Shown here piece by piece: positions 15,098 through 22,042 of a DNA stretch of 64,000 nt; the stretch's first letter is position 1, and every line of letters starts with the position of its first letter. The stretch lies in the NCBI RefSeq assembly GCF_006716905.1, contig NZ_VFPV01000002.1:1268501-1332500 (forward strand), written 5' to 3'. Made by a program: the position numbers and the translations under genes. The notes under the pieces are model-generated. The model did no database searches and was not told the DNA's origin. It worked only from the letters and a program-made list of their open reading frames with translations. This DNA comes from Acidovorax temperans. GTDB taxonomy: Bacteria > Pseudomonadota > Gammaproteobacteria > Burkholderiales > Burkholderiaceae_C.

Positions 15098-16609
15098 ATG
15101 GAATTGTTCGATAACCTGGCGCTCGGCTTCGGCGTCGCCTTCACGTTTCAAAATCTCGTTTACTGCTTTGTTGGCTGTCTGCTGGGCACGCTGATTGGCG
15201 TGTTGCCTGGCATTGGCCCCGTGGCCACTATCGCGATGTTGCTGCCCGCCACCTATGCACTGCCCCCTGTGGCTGCGCTGATCATGCTGGCCGGTATTTA
15301 CTACGGCGCGCAATACGGTGGATCGACCACCGCCATCTTGGTGAACCTGCCGGGCGAATCGTCGTCGGTGGTGACCGTGATCGACGGCTACCAGATGGCG
15401 CGCAAAGGCCGTGCAGGCCCTGCGCTGGCCGCTGCGGGTCTGGGCTCGTTCTTCGCGGGCTGCGTGGGTACGCTGATCCTGGCGGCCTTTGCGCCTCCGC
15501 TCACCGAAGTGGCCTTCAAGTTCGGCCCTGCGGAATACTTCTCGCTCATGGTGCTGGGCCTGATTGGCGCTGTGGTGCTGGCTTCGGGCTCGCTGCTCAA
15601 GGCGGTGGCCATGATTGTTCTGGGCCTGTTGATGGGCTTGGTGGGTACCGACGTGAACTCGGGCGTGGCCCGTTTCAGCTTCGACATTCCTGAGCTGACC
15701 GACGGCATTGGCTTCGTGACGATTGCCATGGGCGTGTTCGGCTACGGTGAAATCATCGCCAACCTTTCGCGTCCCGAAGAAGACCGCGAAGTGTTTACAG
15801 CCAAGGTGCAAGGTCTGTTCCCCACGGCGCAGGATTTCAAGCGCATGTTCCCGGCCGTGCTGCGCGGTACTGCTCTGGGCTCTGCCCTGGGTATCCTGCC
15901 TGGCGGTGGTGCGCTGCTGTCGGCTTTCGCGGCCTACACTATCGAGAAGAAGACCAAGCTGCACCCTGGTGAAGTGCCCTTCGGCCAAGGCAACATCCGT
16001 GGTGTGGCGGCTCCTGAGTCTGCCAACAACGCTGGCTCGCAAACCTCGTTCATTCCTCTGCTGACCCTGGGCATTCCTCCCAACGCCGTGATGGCGCTGA
16101 TGGTGGGTGCCATGACCATCCACAACATCCAGCCTGGCCCCCAGGTGATGACCAGCAACCCTGAACTGTTCTGGGGCCTGATCGCTTCGATGTGGATCGG
16201 CAACGCCATGCTGGTGATCCTGAACCTGCCGCTGATCGGTGTGTGGATCAAGCTGCTGACGGTGCCTTACCGCTGGCTGTTCCCGTCCATCGTGCTGTTC
16301 TGCGCGGTGGGTGTGTACTCCACCAACAACAACACCTGGGATATCTGGATGGTGGGTGGCTTTGGTCTGGTGGGCTACATCTTCCACAAGCTGGGCACCG
16401 AGCCTGCGCCATTGCTGCTGGGCTTCATCCTCGGCCCGATGATGGAAGAGAACCTGCGCCGTGCGCTGCTGCTGTCGCGTGGCGACTGGAGCGTGTTTGT
16501 CACTCGTCCTCTGTCGGCCGGTCTGCTGGCTGCGGCGGCTCTGCTGCTCATCATCGTGCTGCTGCCAGCCGTGAAGAACAAGCGCGAAGAAGCCTTCGTG
16601 GAAGACTGA
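15098..16609 (+). CDS. tctA: Tripartite tricarboxylate transporter large membrane subunit TctA
   Basis: Large integral-membrane subunit (503 residues, about 12 helices) of a TTT secondary importer for tricarboxylates or other organic acids. The family motif region GVLPGIGPVATIAMLLPATY is at about 33-52 and a symmetrical second glycine/proline-rich motif ILPGGGALLSAF at about 266-277. YYGAQYGGSTTAILVNLPGE is also characteristic. It follows tctB by 15 bases, and a strong terminator at 16656 ends the unit. Codon use is heavier in common codons than in the neighbours, which suggests high expression. Confidence 0.93.
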   Translation: MELFDNLALGFGVAFTFQNLVYCFVGCLLGTLIGVLPGIGPVATIAMLLPATYALPPVAALIMLAGIYYGAQYGGSTTAILVNLPGESSSVVTVIDGYQMARKGRAGPALAAAGLGSFFAGCVGTLILAAFAPPLTEVAFKFGPAEYFSLMVLGLIGAVVLASGSLLKAVAMIVLGLLMGLVGTDVNSGVARFSFDIPELTDGIGFVTIAMGVFGYGEIIANLSRPEEDREVFTAKVQGLFPTAQDFKRMFPAVLRGTALGSALGILPGGGALLSAFAAYTIEKKTKLHPGEVPFGQGNIRGVAAPESANNAGSQTSFIPLLTLGIPPNAVMALMVGAMTIHNIQPGPQVMTSNPELFWGLIASMWIGNAMLVILNLPLIGVWIKLLTVPYRWLFPSIVLFCAVGVYSTNNNTWDIWMVGGFGLVGYIFHKLGTEPAPLLLGFILGPMMEENLRRALLLSRGDWSVFVTRPLSAGLLAAAALLLIIVLLPAVKNKREEAFVED

Positions 16610-16655
16610 TGACGGCAAGGGAGAGTCTTTCTCTCCCGTCTTTGCGCACCTCCAG

Positions 16656-16685
16656 CAACGGCACCTTCGGGTGCCGTTGTTTTTT
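16656..16685 (+). terminator. Rho-independent terminator after tctA
   Basis: Perfect 10-bp stem CAACGGCACC / GGTGCCGTTG with a TTCG tetraloop, followed by six T residues. Confidence 0.9.
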
Positions 16686-16754
16686 GCCGTGTGGCGGCGC
16701 AGCGGAAGAGGGCAGCCGGTACACAATGGGGCTGCTTTGCTTTCCGGGATTTGC

Positions 16755-18050
16755 ATGTCTGCCACGATCAGCCCCACGCAGCACCCGCACCGGGTGTTGT
16801 TGCACAACGAAATCCATGCCCGCCCGCCAGAGGCCATGTCGGCGCCGCTGGCCATTGCCCACATCGTCATGCTGGCCGACGCCGCCGAGCGCGAGGCCAG
16901 CCGTGCCCATGTGGCCGCGTTGTTACGCGACCATCACCTGGCGCTGCCCGATGCGGGCACCACCCATCTGCGCATGGATCTGGGAGCCTTTCGCCTACGC
17001 TGGGAACTGCATACCGAATTCGTTTCCTGGACCTTCATGGTGCCTGCGGCGGTGGAATCGTTCGGTGAGCGGGAGCCCGTGAGCGCCATCGCCTCGGTGC
17101 CGCGCGAGTGGCTGGCGGCACTGCCCGGCCAATGCCTGTGCAGCCTGAACTTGTGGGTGTTGCCCACCCACACCTTCGGCTCGGGCTCGCTGATCAAGCA
17201 TGTGCTGCATGAGGACACGCTGCTGGCCTCCACCGTGGCCGACGGGCACGGCGAGGTCTACACCGACTTTGCCATCCACGCCGACGGCTTCTCGCGCATG
17301 GTGTTGCTGGCTGGCGGCATGACGCAGCGCCGCCTGGGCCGCCTGGTGCAGCGCCTGCTGGAGATCGAAACCTACCGCATGGCCGCCCTGCTGGGCTTGC
17401 CTGCCGCGCGCGAGGCTTCGTCCGTACTGGCCTTTGCCGAGCGTGAACTGGCCGAACTGGCCAACGCTATCCGCACCGCCAACCGCGATGATGAACCTGC
17501 GCTGCTGGATCGACTGACCCGGCTGGCCGGGCAGGTGGAGAGCCAGTACGCCGCCACACATTCGCGGTTTTCGGCAAGCAGCGCCTATTTCGAGCTGGTG
17601 GATCGGCGCATCAAGGACATTGCCGAGTCGCGCCTGGCAGGCATGCAGACCATTGGGGAGTTCATGGACAGGCGCCTCACGCCGGCCCGTAGCACCTGCG
17701 AATGGGCCGCGCGCAGGCAGGATGCCCTGTCCCAACGCGTTTCGCGCATGAGCAACCTGCTGCGCACGCGGGTGGAAATCGAGCAGCAGCAAAGCAGCCA
17801 GGCCCTGCTGGCCACCATGAACCAGCGGCAGGACCTGCAACTGAAGCTGCAGTCCACGGTGGAGGGGTTATCGGTGGCGGCCATTACCTACTACATCGTG
17901 GGGCTGGTCACCTATCTGGCCAAGGGTGGCAAGGCCCTGGGCTGGCCGCTGTCGCCAGAGTCCACCGCGGCCATTGCCATTCCGCTGGTGGCCGCGAGCG
18001 TGTGGCTGTCTTTGCGCCGTTTGCACCACCGGTTGTTTCGCAAGCATTGA
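16755..18050 (+). CDS. DUF3422 family membrane-anchored protein
   Basis: Conserved proteobacterial protein of the DUF3422 family, function unknown. 431 residues from the ATG at 16755; the family hallmark HPHRVLLHNEIHARPPE is at about 9-25. The middle (about 225-350) is alanine/arginine/glutamate-rich and probably alpha-helical or coiled. Two hydrophobic helices near the C-terminus (about 370-388 and 405-422) predict membrane anchoring with the bulk in the cytoplasm. It stands alone downstream of the tctA terminator. The longer frame from 16671 would begin inside that terminator and is rejected. Confidence 0.8.
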   Translation: MSATISPTQHPHRVLLHNEIHARPPEAMSAPLAIAHIVMLADAAEREASRAHVAALLRDHHLALPDAGTTHLRMDLGAFRLRWELHTEFVSWTFMVPAAVESFGEREPVSAIASVPREWLAALPGQCLCSLNLWVLPTHTFGSGSLIKHVLHEDTLLASTVADGHGEVYTDFAIHADGFSRMVLLAGGMTQRRLGRLVQRLLEIETYRMAALLGLPAAREASSVLAFAERELAELANAIRTANRDDEPALLDRLTRLAGQVESQYAATHSRFSASSAYFELVDRRIKDIAESRLAGMQTIGEFMDRRLTPARSTCEWAARRQDALSQRVSRMSNLLRTRVEIEQQQSSQALLATMNQRQDLQLKLQSTVEGLSVAAITYYIVGLVTYLAKGGKALGWPLSPESTAAIAIPLVAASVWLSLRRLHHRLFRKH

Positions 18051-18179
18051 GCGGGGCGGTTGCTGCGCGCGCCTGCCATCGCCAGTGGAGCAGGCTGGCA
18101 CCCAAATGCTCGACGCCGCCGCCTGGCCTGCCGTGCCACACTGGGGCGTTGCTGCCCCCACTCTTCAAAGAACCTTCCC

Positions 18180-19103
18180 GTGTCGAATCCTGCTACATCC
18201 GCCGACAAGCACTCTGGCCTGGCTGGGGGCATGGCGCTGGCGCTGCTGGGCTCCATTGCGTTCAGCGGCAAGGCCATCATCGTCAAGCTGGCCTACCGCT
18301 ACGGTGTGGACGCGGTCACCCTCATCATGTACCGCATGCTGTTTGCGCTGCCTATTTTTGCCGCGATGGCATGGTGGGCCAGCCGGGGCAAGCCGCCCCT
18401 GTCACGCAAAGACTGGCTGGGGGTGCTGGGCCTGGGCGTCACCGGGTATTACCTCGCCAGCTTTCTGGACTTTGCAGGGCTGATGTACGTGACGGCCAGC
18501 CTGGAGCGCCTCATCCTGTACCTCAACCCCACGCTGGTGGTGGTGCTTGGGTGGGCGCTGTATGGCAAGCGCATTCGGGCCGGGCAGGCGCTGGGCATGG
18601 GCATCAGCTACTGCGGCGTGGTGCTGGTGTTCGGGCTGGAGGCCCGGGAGCAAGGCGCGCACGCCGCCTGGGGTGCGTTGCTGATTTTCTTGAGCGCCGT
18701 GAGCTATGCGGTGTACCTGGTCTACAGCGGCGAGATGGTGCAGCGCATCGGGGCGCTGCGTCTGGTGGGCTTGGCCACCACTGTGGCCTGCCTGTGCTGC
18801 CTGGCCCAGTTTGTGGCGCTGCGGCCGCTGGGGGCCGCCATCGTGGCGCCTGAAGTGTTGTGGCTGTCGGTGCTGAACGCCATTCTTTGCACGGCTGCGC
18901 CGGTGCTTATGGTCATGATGGCCATTGAGCGCATTGGTGCCGGCATGGCCGCGCAAGCAGGCATGGTGGGCCCGCTGTCCACCATCCTCATGGGAATCTG
19001 GATTCTGGGCGAGCCCTTCACCCTGTGGCTGGCGGCGGGCACGGCCCTGGTCATGCTCGGTATCTTCGTGTTCACCCGCTCCGCAAGGCGGGCGAACGCT
19101 TAA
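18180..19103 (+). CDS. EamA/DMT-superfamily transporter
   Basis: Ten-helix drug/metabolite transporter built of two EamA repeats, about 307 residues. Hydrophobic segments are regularly spaced from residue 18 to the C-terminus, with the repeat-end motif in ASLERLILYLNPTLVVVLGW and its counterpart GMAAQAGMVGPLSTILMG. Substrate unknown. The GTG at 18180 gives a short hydrophilic N-terminus before helix 1; the frame upstream of it is arginine/cysteine-rich and unlikely to be coding. An ATG at 18231 is an alternative start. Confidence 0.8.
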   Translation: MSNPATSADKHSGLAGGMALALLGSIAFSGKAIIVKLAYRYGVDAVTLIMYRMLFALPIFAAMAWWASRGKPPLSRKDWLGVLGLGVTGYYLASFLDFAGLMYVTASLERLILYLNPTLVVVLGWALYGKRIRAGQALGMGISYCGVVLVFGLEAREQGAHAAWGALLIFLSAVSYAVYLVYSGEMVQRIGALRLVGLATTVACLCCLAQFVALRPLGAAIVAPEVLWLSVLNAILCTAAPVLMVMMAIERIGAGMAAQAGMVGPLSTILMGIWILGEPFTLWLAAGTALVMLGIFVFTRSARRANA

Positions 19104-19129
19104 CGCCTGGGGCAGGGCGCTGCCCTCGC

Positions 19130-19807
19130 TTAGCGGTTGCCTGCGCCCCAGCTGTTGGCGCCACCGCCTGCAGCGCCGCCACCCCAGGCATTGCCGTTGT
19201 TGCCCGAAGAGTAGGTGGACAGGCCCGGTGGAGCGGGCGGCTGTTGGGTGTTGGAGGGCATGCGCTGGTAGGGCGATGCCTGAGCACCCGCCGTGCGCGT
19301 GTTGGGTGCAGCACGCTTGGCAGGCGCTTGCGGTGCATCGTCGGTGCTGCTGTCTTCCTCATCTCCATCTTCGGAGTGGACGGCCCCTGCGGGAGCCTGG
19401 GCTGCTTTTCCATTCCCCCAGCCCCGTGTGCCGGCCGTGGTGGTTGGTGTGGTGGTGCTGGTGCCGCCGCGCCCGAGCACACCGCCCAGGGTGCGCATGC
19501 TGCCGGTGCTGGCATTGCTGTTGCCCGAGGGGGCTGCAGAGTTGGCCGACCCCATGTCGAAGTTGTGCACCCAGCCGGTGGCGCCTTGGGGCGTCTGCAC
19601 CTTGACCCAGGGGCCGTTGCGTTCCGAAGTCCGGGTCACCTGCGTGTTGGCCGGAATCTGCCCCAGGCTCGGTGCGTTGTCTGCGGGCGATTCGCGCAGT
19701 TCGGTTGAGCGCTTGACCACTGCCGTTTGGGCGTATGCAGCGCTCAACGGGGCTGCTGCCGCGAAAGCCAGGCCGCTGGCAAGGGCTAGGTGATGGAGCC
19801 GGTTCAT
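19130..19807 (-). CDS. Secreted SH3-domain protein with low-complexity tail
   Basis: Exported protein of 225 residues. A signal peptide ends near residue 26 (AAYA then Q). A bacterial SH3 domain (about 27-85) follows, recognisable in TELRESPADNAPSLGQIPAN and GWVHNFDMG; such domains commonly bind cell-wall peptides. The remaining 140 residues are rich in Gly, Ser, Thr, Ala and Pro, with an acidic patch (EDGDEEDSSTDD) and a Gly/Trp/Asn-rich end, probably disordered. It is convergent with the EamA gene (26 bases) and divergent from the SDR gene (60 bases). Specific role unknown. Confidence 0.75.
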   Translation of the reverse strand: MNRLHHLALASGLAFAAAAPLSAAYAQTAVVKRSTELRESPADNAPSLGQIPANTQVTRTSERNGPWVKVQTPQGATGWVHNFDMGSANSAAPSGNSNASTGSMRTLGGVLGRGGTSTTTPTTTAGTRGWGNGKAAQAPAGAVHSEDGDEEDSSTDDAPQAPAKRAAPNTRTAGAQASPYQRMPSNTQQPPAPPGLSTYSSGNNGNAWGGGAAGGGANSWGAGNR

Positions 19808-19867
19808 GGTGAAAGCCTCAATTTATGATGCGCTGGATGGGGCATCCAACGTAAACCGGAGATTGTT

Positions 19868-20695
19868 ATGGATTTGGGAATTGCGGGCAAATGGGCTTTG
19901 GTGTGCGGCGCCAGCAAGGGGCTGGGCTTTGGCTGTGCCCAGGCTTTGGTGCGTGAGGGCGTGAATGTTGTCATCAATGCACGCAACGCCGATGTGTTGG
20001 CTCAGGCTGCTGCTAAATTGATAGCTGCCAGCGCTGAATACGCAAGCGCTAGAGGCCAAAAAGACTCACAACCTGCCGTCGTGGCCGTGGCTGCTGACAT
20101 CACCACCCCCGAAGGCCGCGCCGCGGTGTTTGCCGCTGCGGGTGGCCCAGGCCGCGACTTCGATATCGTCGTGACCAACGCCGGTGGCCCCCCTCCAGGC
20201 GACTTCCGCGATTGGGATCGCGACGCGTGGATCAAGGCGGTAGACGCCAACATGCTCACACCCATCGAGCTGATCAAGGCCACGGTGGATGGCATGGCCG
20301 CACGGGGCTTTGGGCGCGTGATCAACATCACCTCCAGCGCTGTGAAGGCGCCGATTGATGTGTTGGGTTTGTCCAACGGCGCGCGCAGTGGCCTGACGGG
20401 GTTTGTGGCGGGCGTGGCGCGCAGCAAGATCGCGTCGCAGGGCGTGACCATCAACAACCTGCTGCCTGGCAAGTTCGACACCGATCGCCTGGCCACCACG
20501 ATGCAAGCCGTTGCCACCAAGACTGGCAAAAGCTCGCAAGAGGTCCGCGTGGCGCAGCAAGCCCAGATTCCGGCTGGTCGCTTCGGAACGCCCGAGGAGT
20601 TCGGCGCCATTTGCGCTTTCCTGTGCAGCGTGCATGGCGCCTACATCACCGGCCAGAACGTGCTGGCCGACGGTGGTGCGTTTGCGGGCGTGTGA
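19868..20695 (+). CDS. SDR-family oxidoreductase with atypical active site
   Basis: Short-chain dehydrogenase/reductase, 275 residues, Rossmann fold with the cofactor motif GASKGLG at 14-20 and NAGG at 104-107. The catalytic serine is in INITSSAVK (156 or 157), but the usual YxxxK reads SNGAR (169-173), so the catalytic tyrosine and lysine are missing. This LSNGAR pattern recurs in an SDR subgroup often annotated as 3-oxoacyl-ACP reductase. Residues about 48-65 (AAAKLIAASAEYASARGQ) are encoded by an in-frame copy of the bipartite repeat, in the loop before LVVAV-type strand 3. Substrate unknown. Confidence 0.8.
   Translation: MDLGIAGKWALVCGASKGLGFGCAQALVREGVNVVINARNADVLAQAAAKLIAASAEYASARGQKDSQPAVVAVAADITTPEGRAAVFAAAGGPGRDFDIVVTNAGGPPPGDFRDWDRDAWIKAVDANMLTPIELIKATVDGMAARGFGRVINITSSAVKAPIDVLGLSNGARSGLTGFVAGVARSKIASQGVTINNLLPGKFDTDRLATTMQAVATKTGKSSQEVRVAQQAQIPAGRFGTPEEFGAICAFLCSVHGAYITGQNVLADGGAFAGV
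20010..20062 (+). repeat. Bipartite palindromic repeat, copy 6 (inside the SDR gene)
   Basis: CTGCTAAATTGATAGCTGCC, then AGCGCT and AAGCGCTAGAGGCC. In frame within the SDR; read in the same frame as the copy in lolA, giving LIAASA in both proteins. Confidence 0.85.
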
Positions 20696-21001
20696 CTGAA
20701 ACGGGCTGGGGCGGTGCGGCCTGCGCATCTTATTGGCTCGCCTCTCGTCCGGCCATAACCCACGCTTGCGGCGCTGCCCATGCATGCAGTCTTGATCGAC
20801 GTCAATTAACTGTTTCCATGCGTTAGATTTCTTGGTGAAAACGGGCGTAGCGTAGGCACAATGGCGCATTCCTGCCTGTGGCCCGCAGGGTGGTGCTCTT
20901 CGGCTTTTCCAGTGGGGAAGAGCAAAGAGAAACGGGGCTTGTCTGGCGGCCATGCTGATTGTTTCTCGTTTACCTAAGCTGTTTCGCCGCTGTGCTGCGG
21001 C
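20696..21001. other. Gap between the SDR and DctP-like genes
   Basis: About 300 bases without a clear gene. A promoter-like TTGGTG and TAGGCACAAT lie around 20830-20865. An ATG at 20952 opens a short frame (MLIVSRLPKLFRRCAA) that looks like the missing n-region of the DctP signal peptide; see the downstream gene. Confidence 0.5.
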
Positions 21002-22042
21002 GTGCTCGGGTGGGCGGCAACCTTGGCCTGGTCGCAGGCGCCTGCCCCCAACGCTCCGGCCACGGTATCCCACCTGCGTGTGGTGGGCGGTTTGGCCGAA
21101 CTCAACCAGTATGTGCGCCGCGAAGAGCCCTTTTGGACCCGCGAACTGGCGCGCCTGAGCGGCGGGCGTTACACCGCAGAAATCGTTCCCTTCGACAGGG
21201 CCGGGGTGCCCGGCACCGAAATGCTGCGACTGCTGCAGTTGGGGGTGGTGCCGTTGGGTACGGCGCTGATGAGCTCTTTTTCTGCTCAGCATCCCGAATA
21301 CACAGCCCCCGATCTGGCAGGGCTGAACCCCGACATGGCCACCTTGCGCACCACGCTGGCCGCCTTTCGCCCGTATCTGGAGAAAGCGCTGCGCGACCAG
21401 CATGGGGTGGAGCCCCTGGCCATCTATGTGTATCCGGCGCAGGTGATCTTTTGCGGCAAGCCACTGCGCAGCCTGGCCGATTTGGCGGGGCGGCGGGTGC
21501 GGGTGTCATCGTCCACCCAGGCGGATTTTGTGAGCGCCCTGGGCGCAGAGCCCCTGCTCACCGGCTTTGCCCAGATCGTGCCCAATGTGACGGCGGGCAG
21601 CATCGAGTGTGCGGTCACCGGAACCATGTCGGGCAATACGCTGGGGCTGCACAATTTGATGAGCCATGTGCATGCGCTGCCGGTGACGTGGGGGTTGGCG
21701 GTGTTTGGTGCCAACCGCACAGTCTGGGCTGCCCTGCCGCCGGATTTGCGCGAATTGCTCAAGCGCGAGCTGCCCAAGCTGGAAGCCGACATCTGGTCAG
21801 AATCCGAACGCGAAACCGCCGATGGCATGGCCTGCAACCGTGGCGCGCCCGAGTGTCAGGCGGGCCGCAAGGGGCGCATGGTGATCGTGCCGGTTTCGGC
21901 GCAGGATGAACAGCGCCGCAAAGAGATTCTCACCTCCACCGTCCTGCCCCGCTGGCTCCAGCGCTGTGGCGCACGGTGCGCCCAGGTGTGGAACAGCACC
22001 ATCGGACCGGCGCGGGGCATCCCTGCGCCCAAGTCACCATGA
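21002..22042 (+). CDS. TRAP-type (DctP-like) periplasmic solute-binding protein
   Basis: Periplasmic binding protein of the DctP/TRAP family, 346 residues as read from the GTG at 21002. Family features: KPLRSLADLAGRRVRVSSST (about 152-171, with the ligand-binding arginine region), then NVTAGSIECAVTGTMSG. The signal peptide as read (VLGWAATLAWSQA) lacks a positive n-region. In another frame the ATG at 20952 encodes MLIVSRLPKLFRRCAA, so one missing base near 20996-21001 would restore a complete signal peptide; this may be a frameshift or a sequence error. No DctQ/DctM genes are near. Its stop overlaps the GGDEF-EAL start (ATGA), suggesting it serves as a sensor for that protein. Confidence 0.75.
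   Translation: MLGWAATLAWSQAPAPNAPATVSHLRVVGGLAELNQYVRREEPFWTRELARLSGGRYTAEIVPFDRAGVPGTEMLRLLQLGVVPLGTALMSSFSAQHPEYTAPDLAGLNPDMATLRTTLAAFRPYLEKALRDQHGVEPLAIYVYPAQVIFCGKPLRSLADLAGRRVRVSSSTQADFVSALGAEPLLTGFAQIVPNVTAGSIECAVTGTMSGNTLGLHNLMSHVHALPVTWGLAVFGANRTVWAALPPDLRELLKRELPKLEADIWSESERETADGMACNRGAPECQAGRKGRMVIVPVSAQDEQRRKEILTSTVLPRWLQRCGARCAQVWNSTIGPARGIPAPKSP

Noticed and set aside
14429..16870. 813-residue open frame on the minus strand
   Set aside because: Antisense of tctBA; His/Gln/Arg-rich composition is typical of shadow frames in GC-rich DNA, with no domain motifs.
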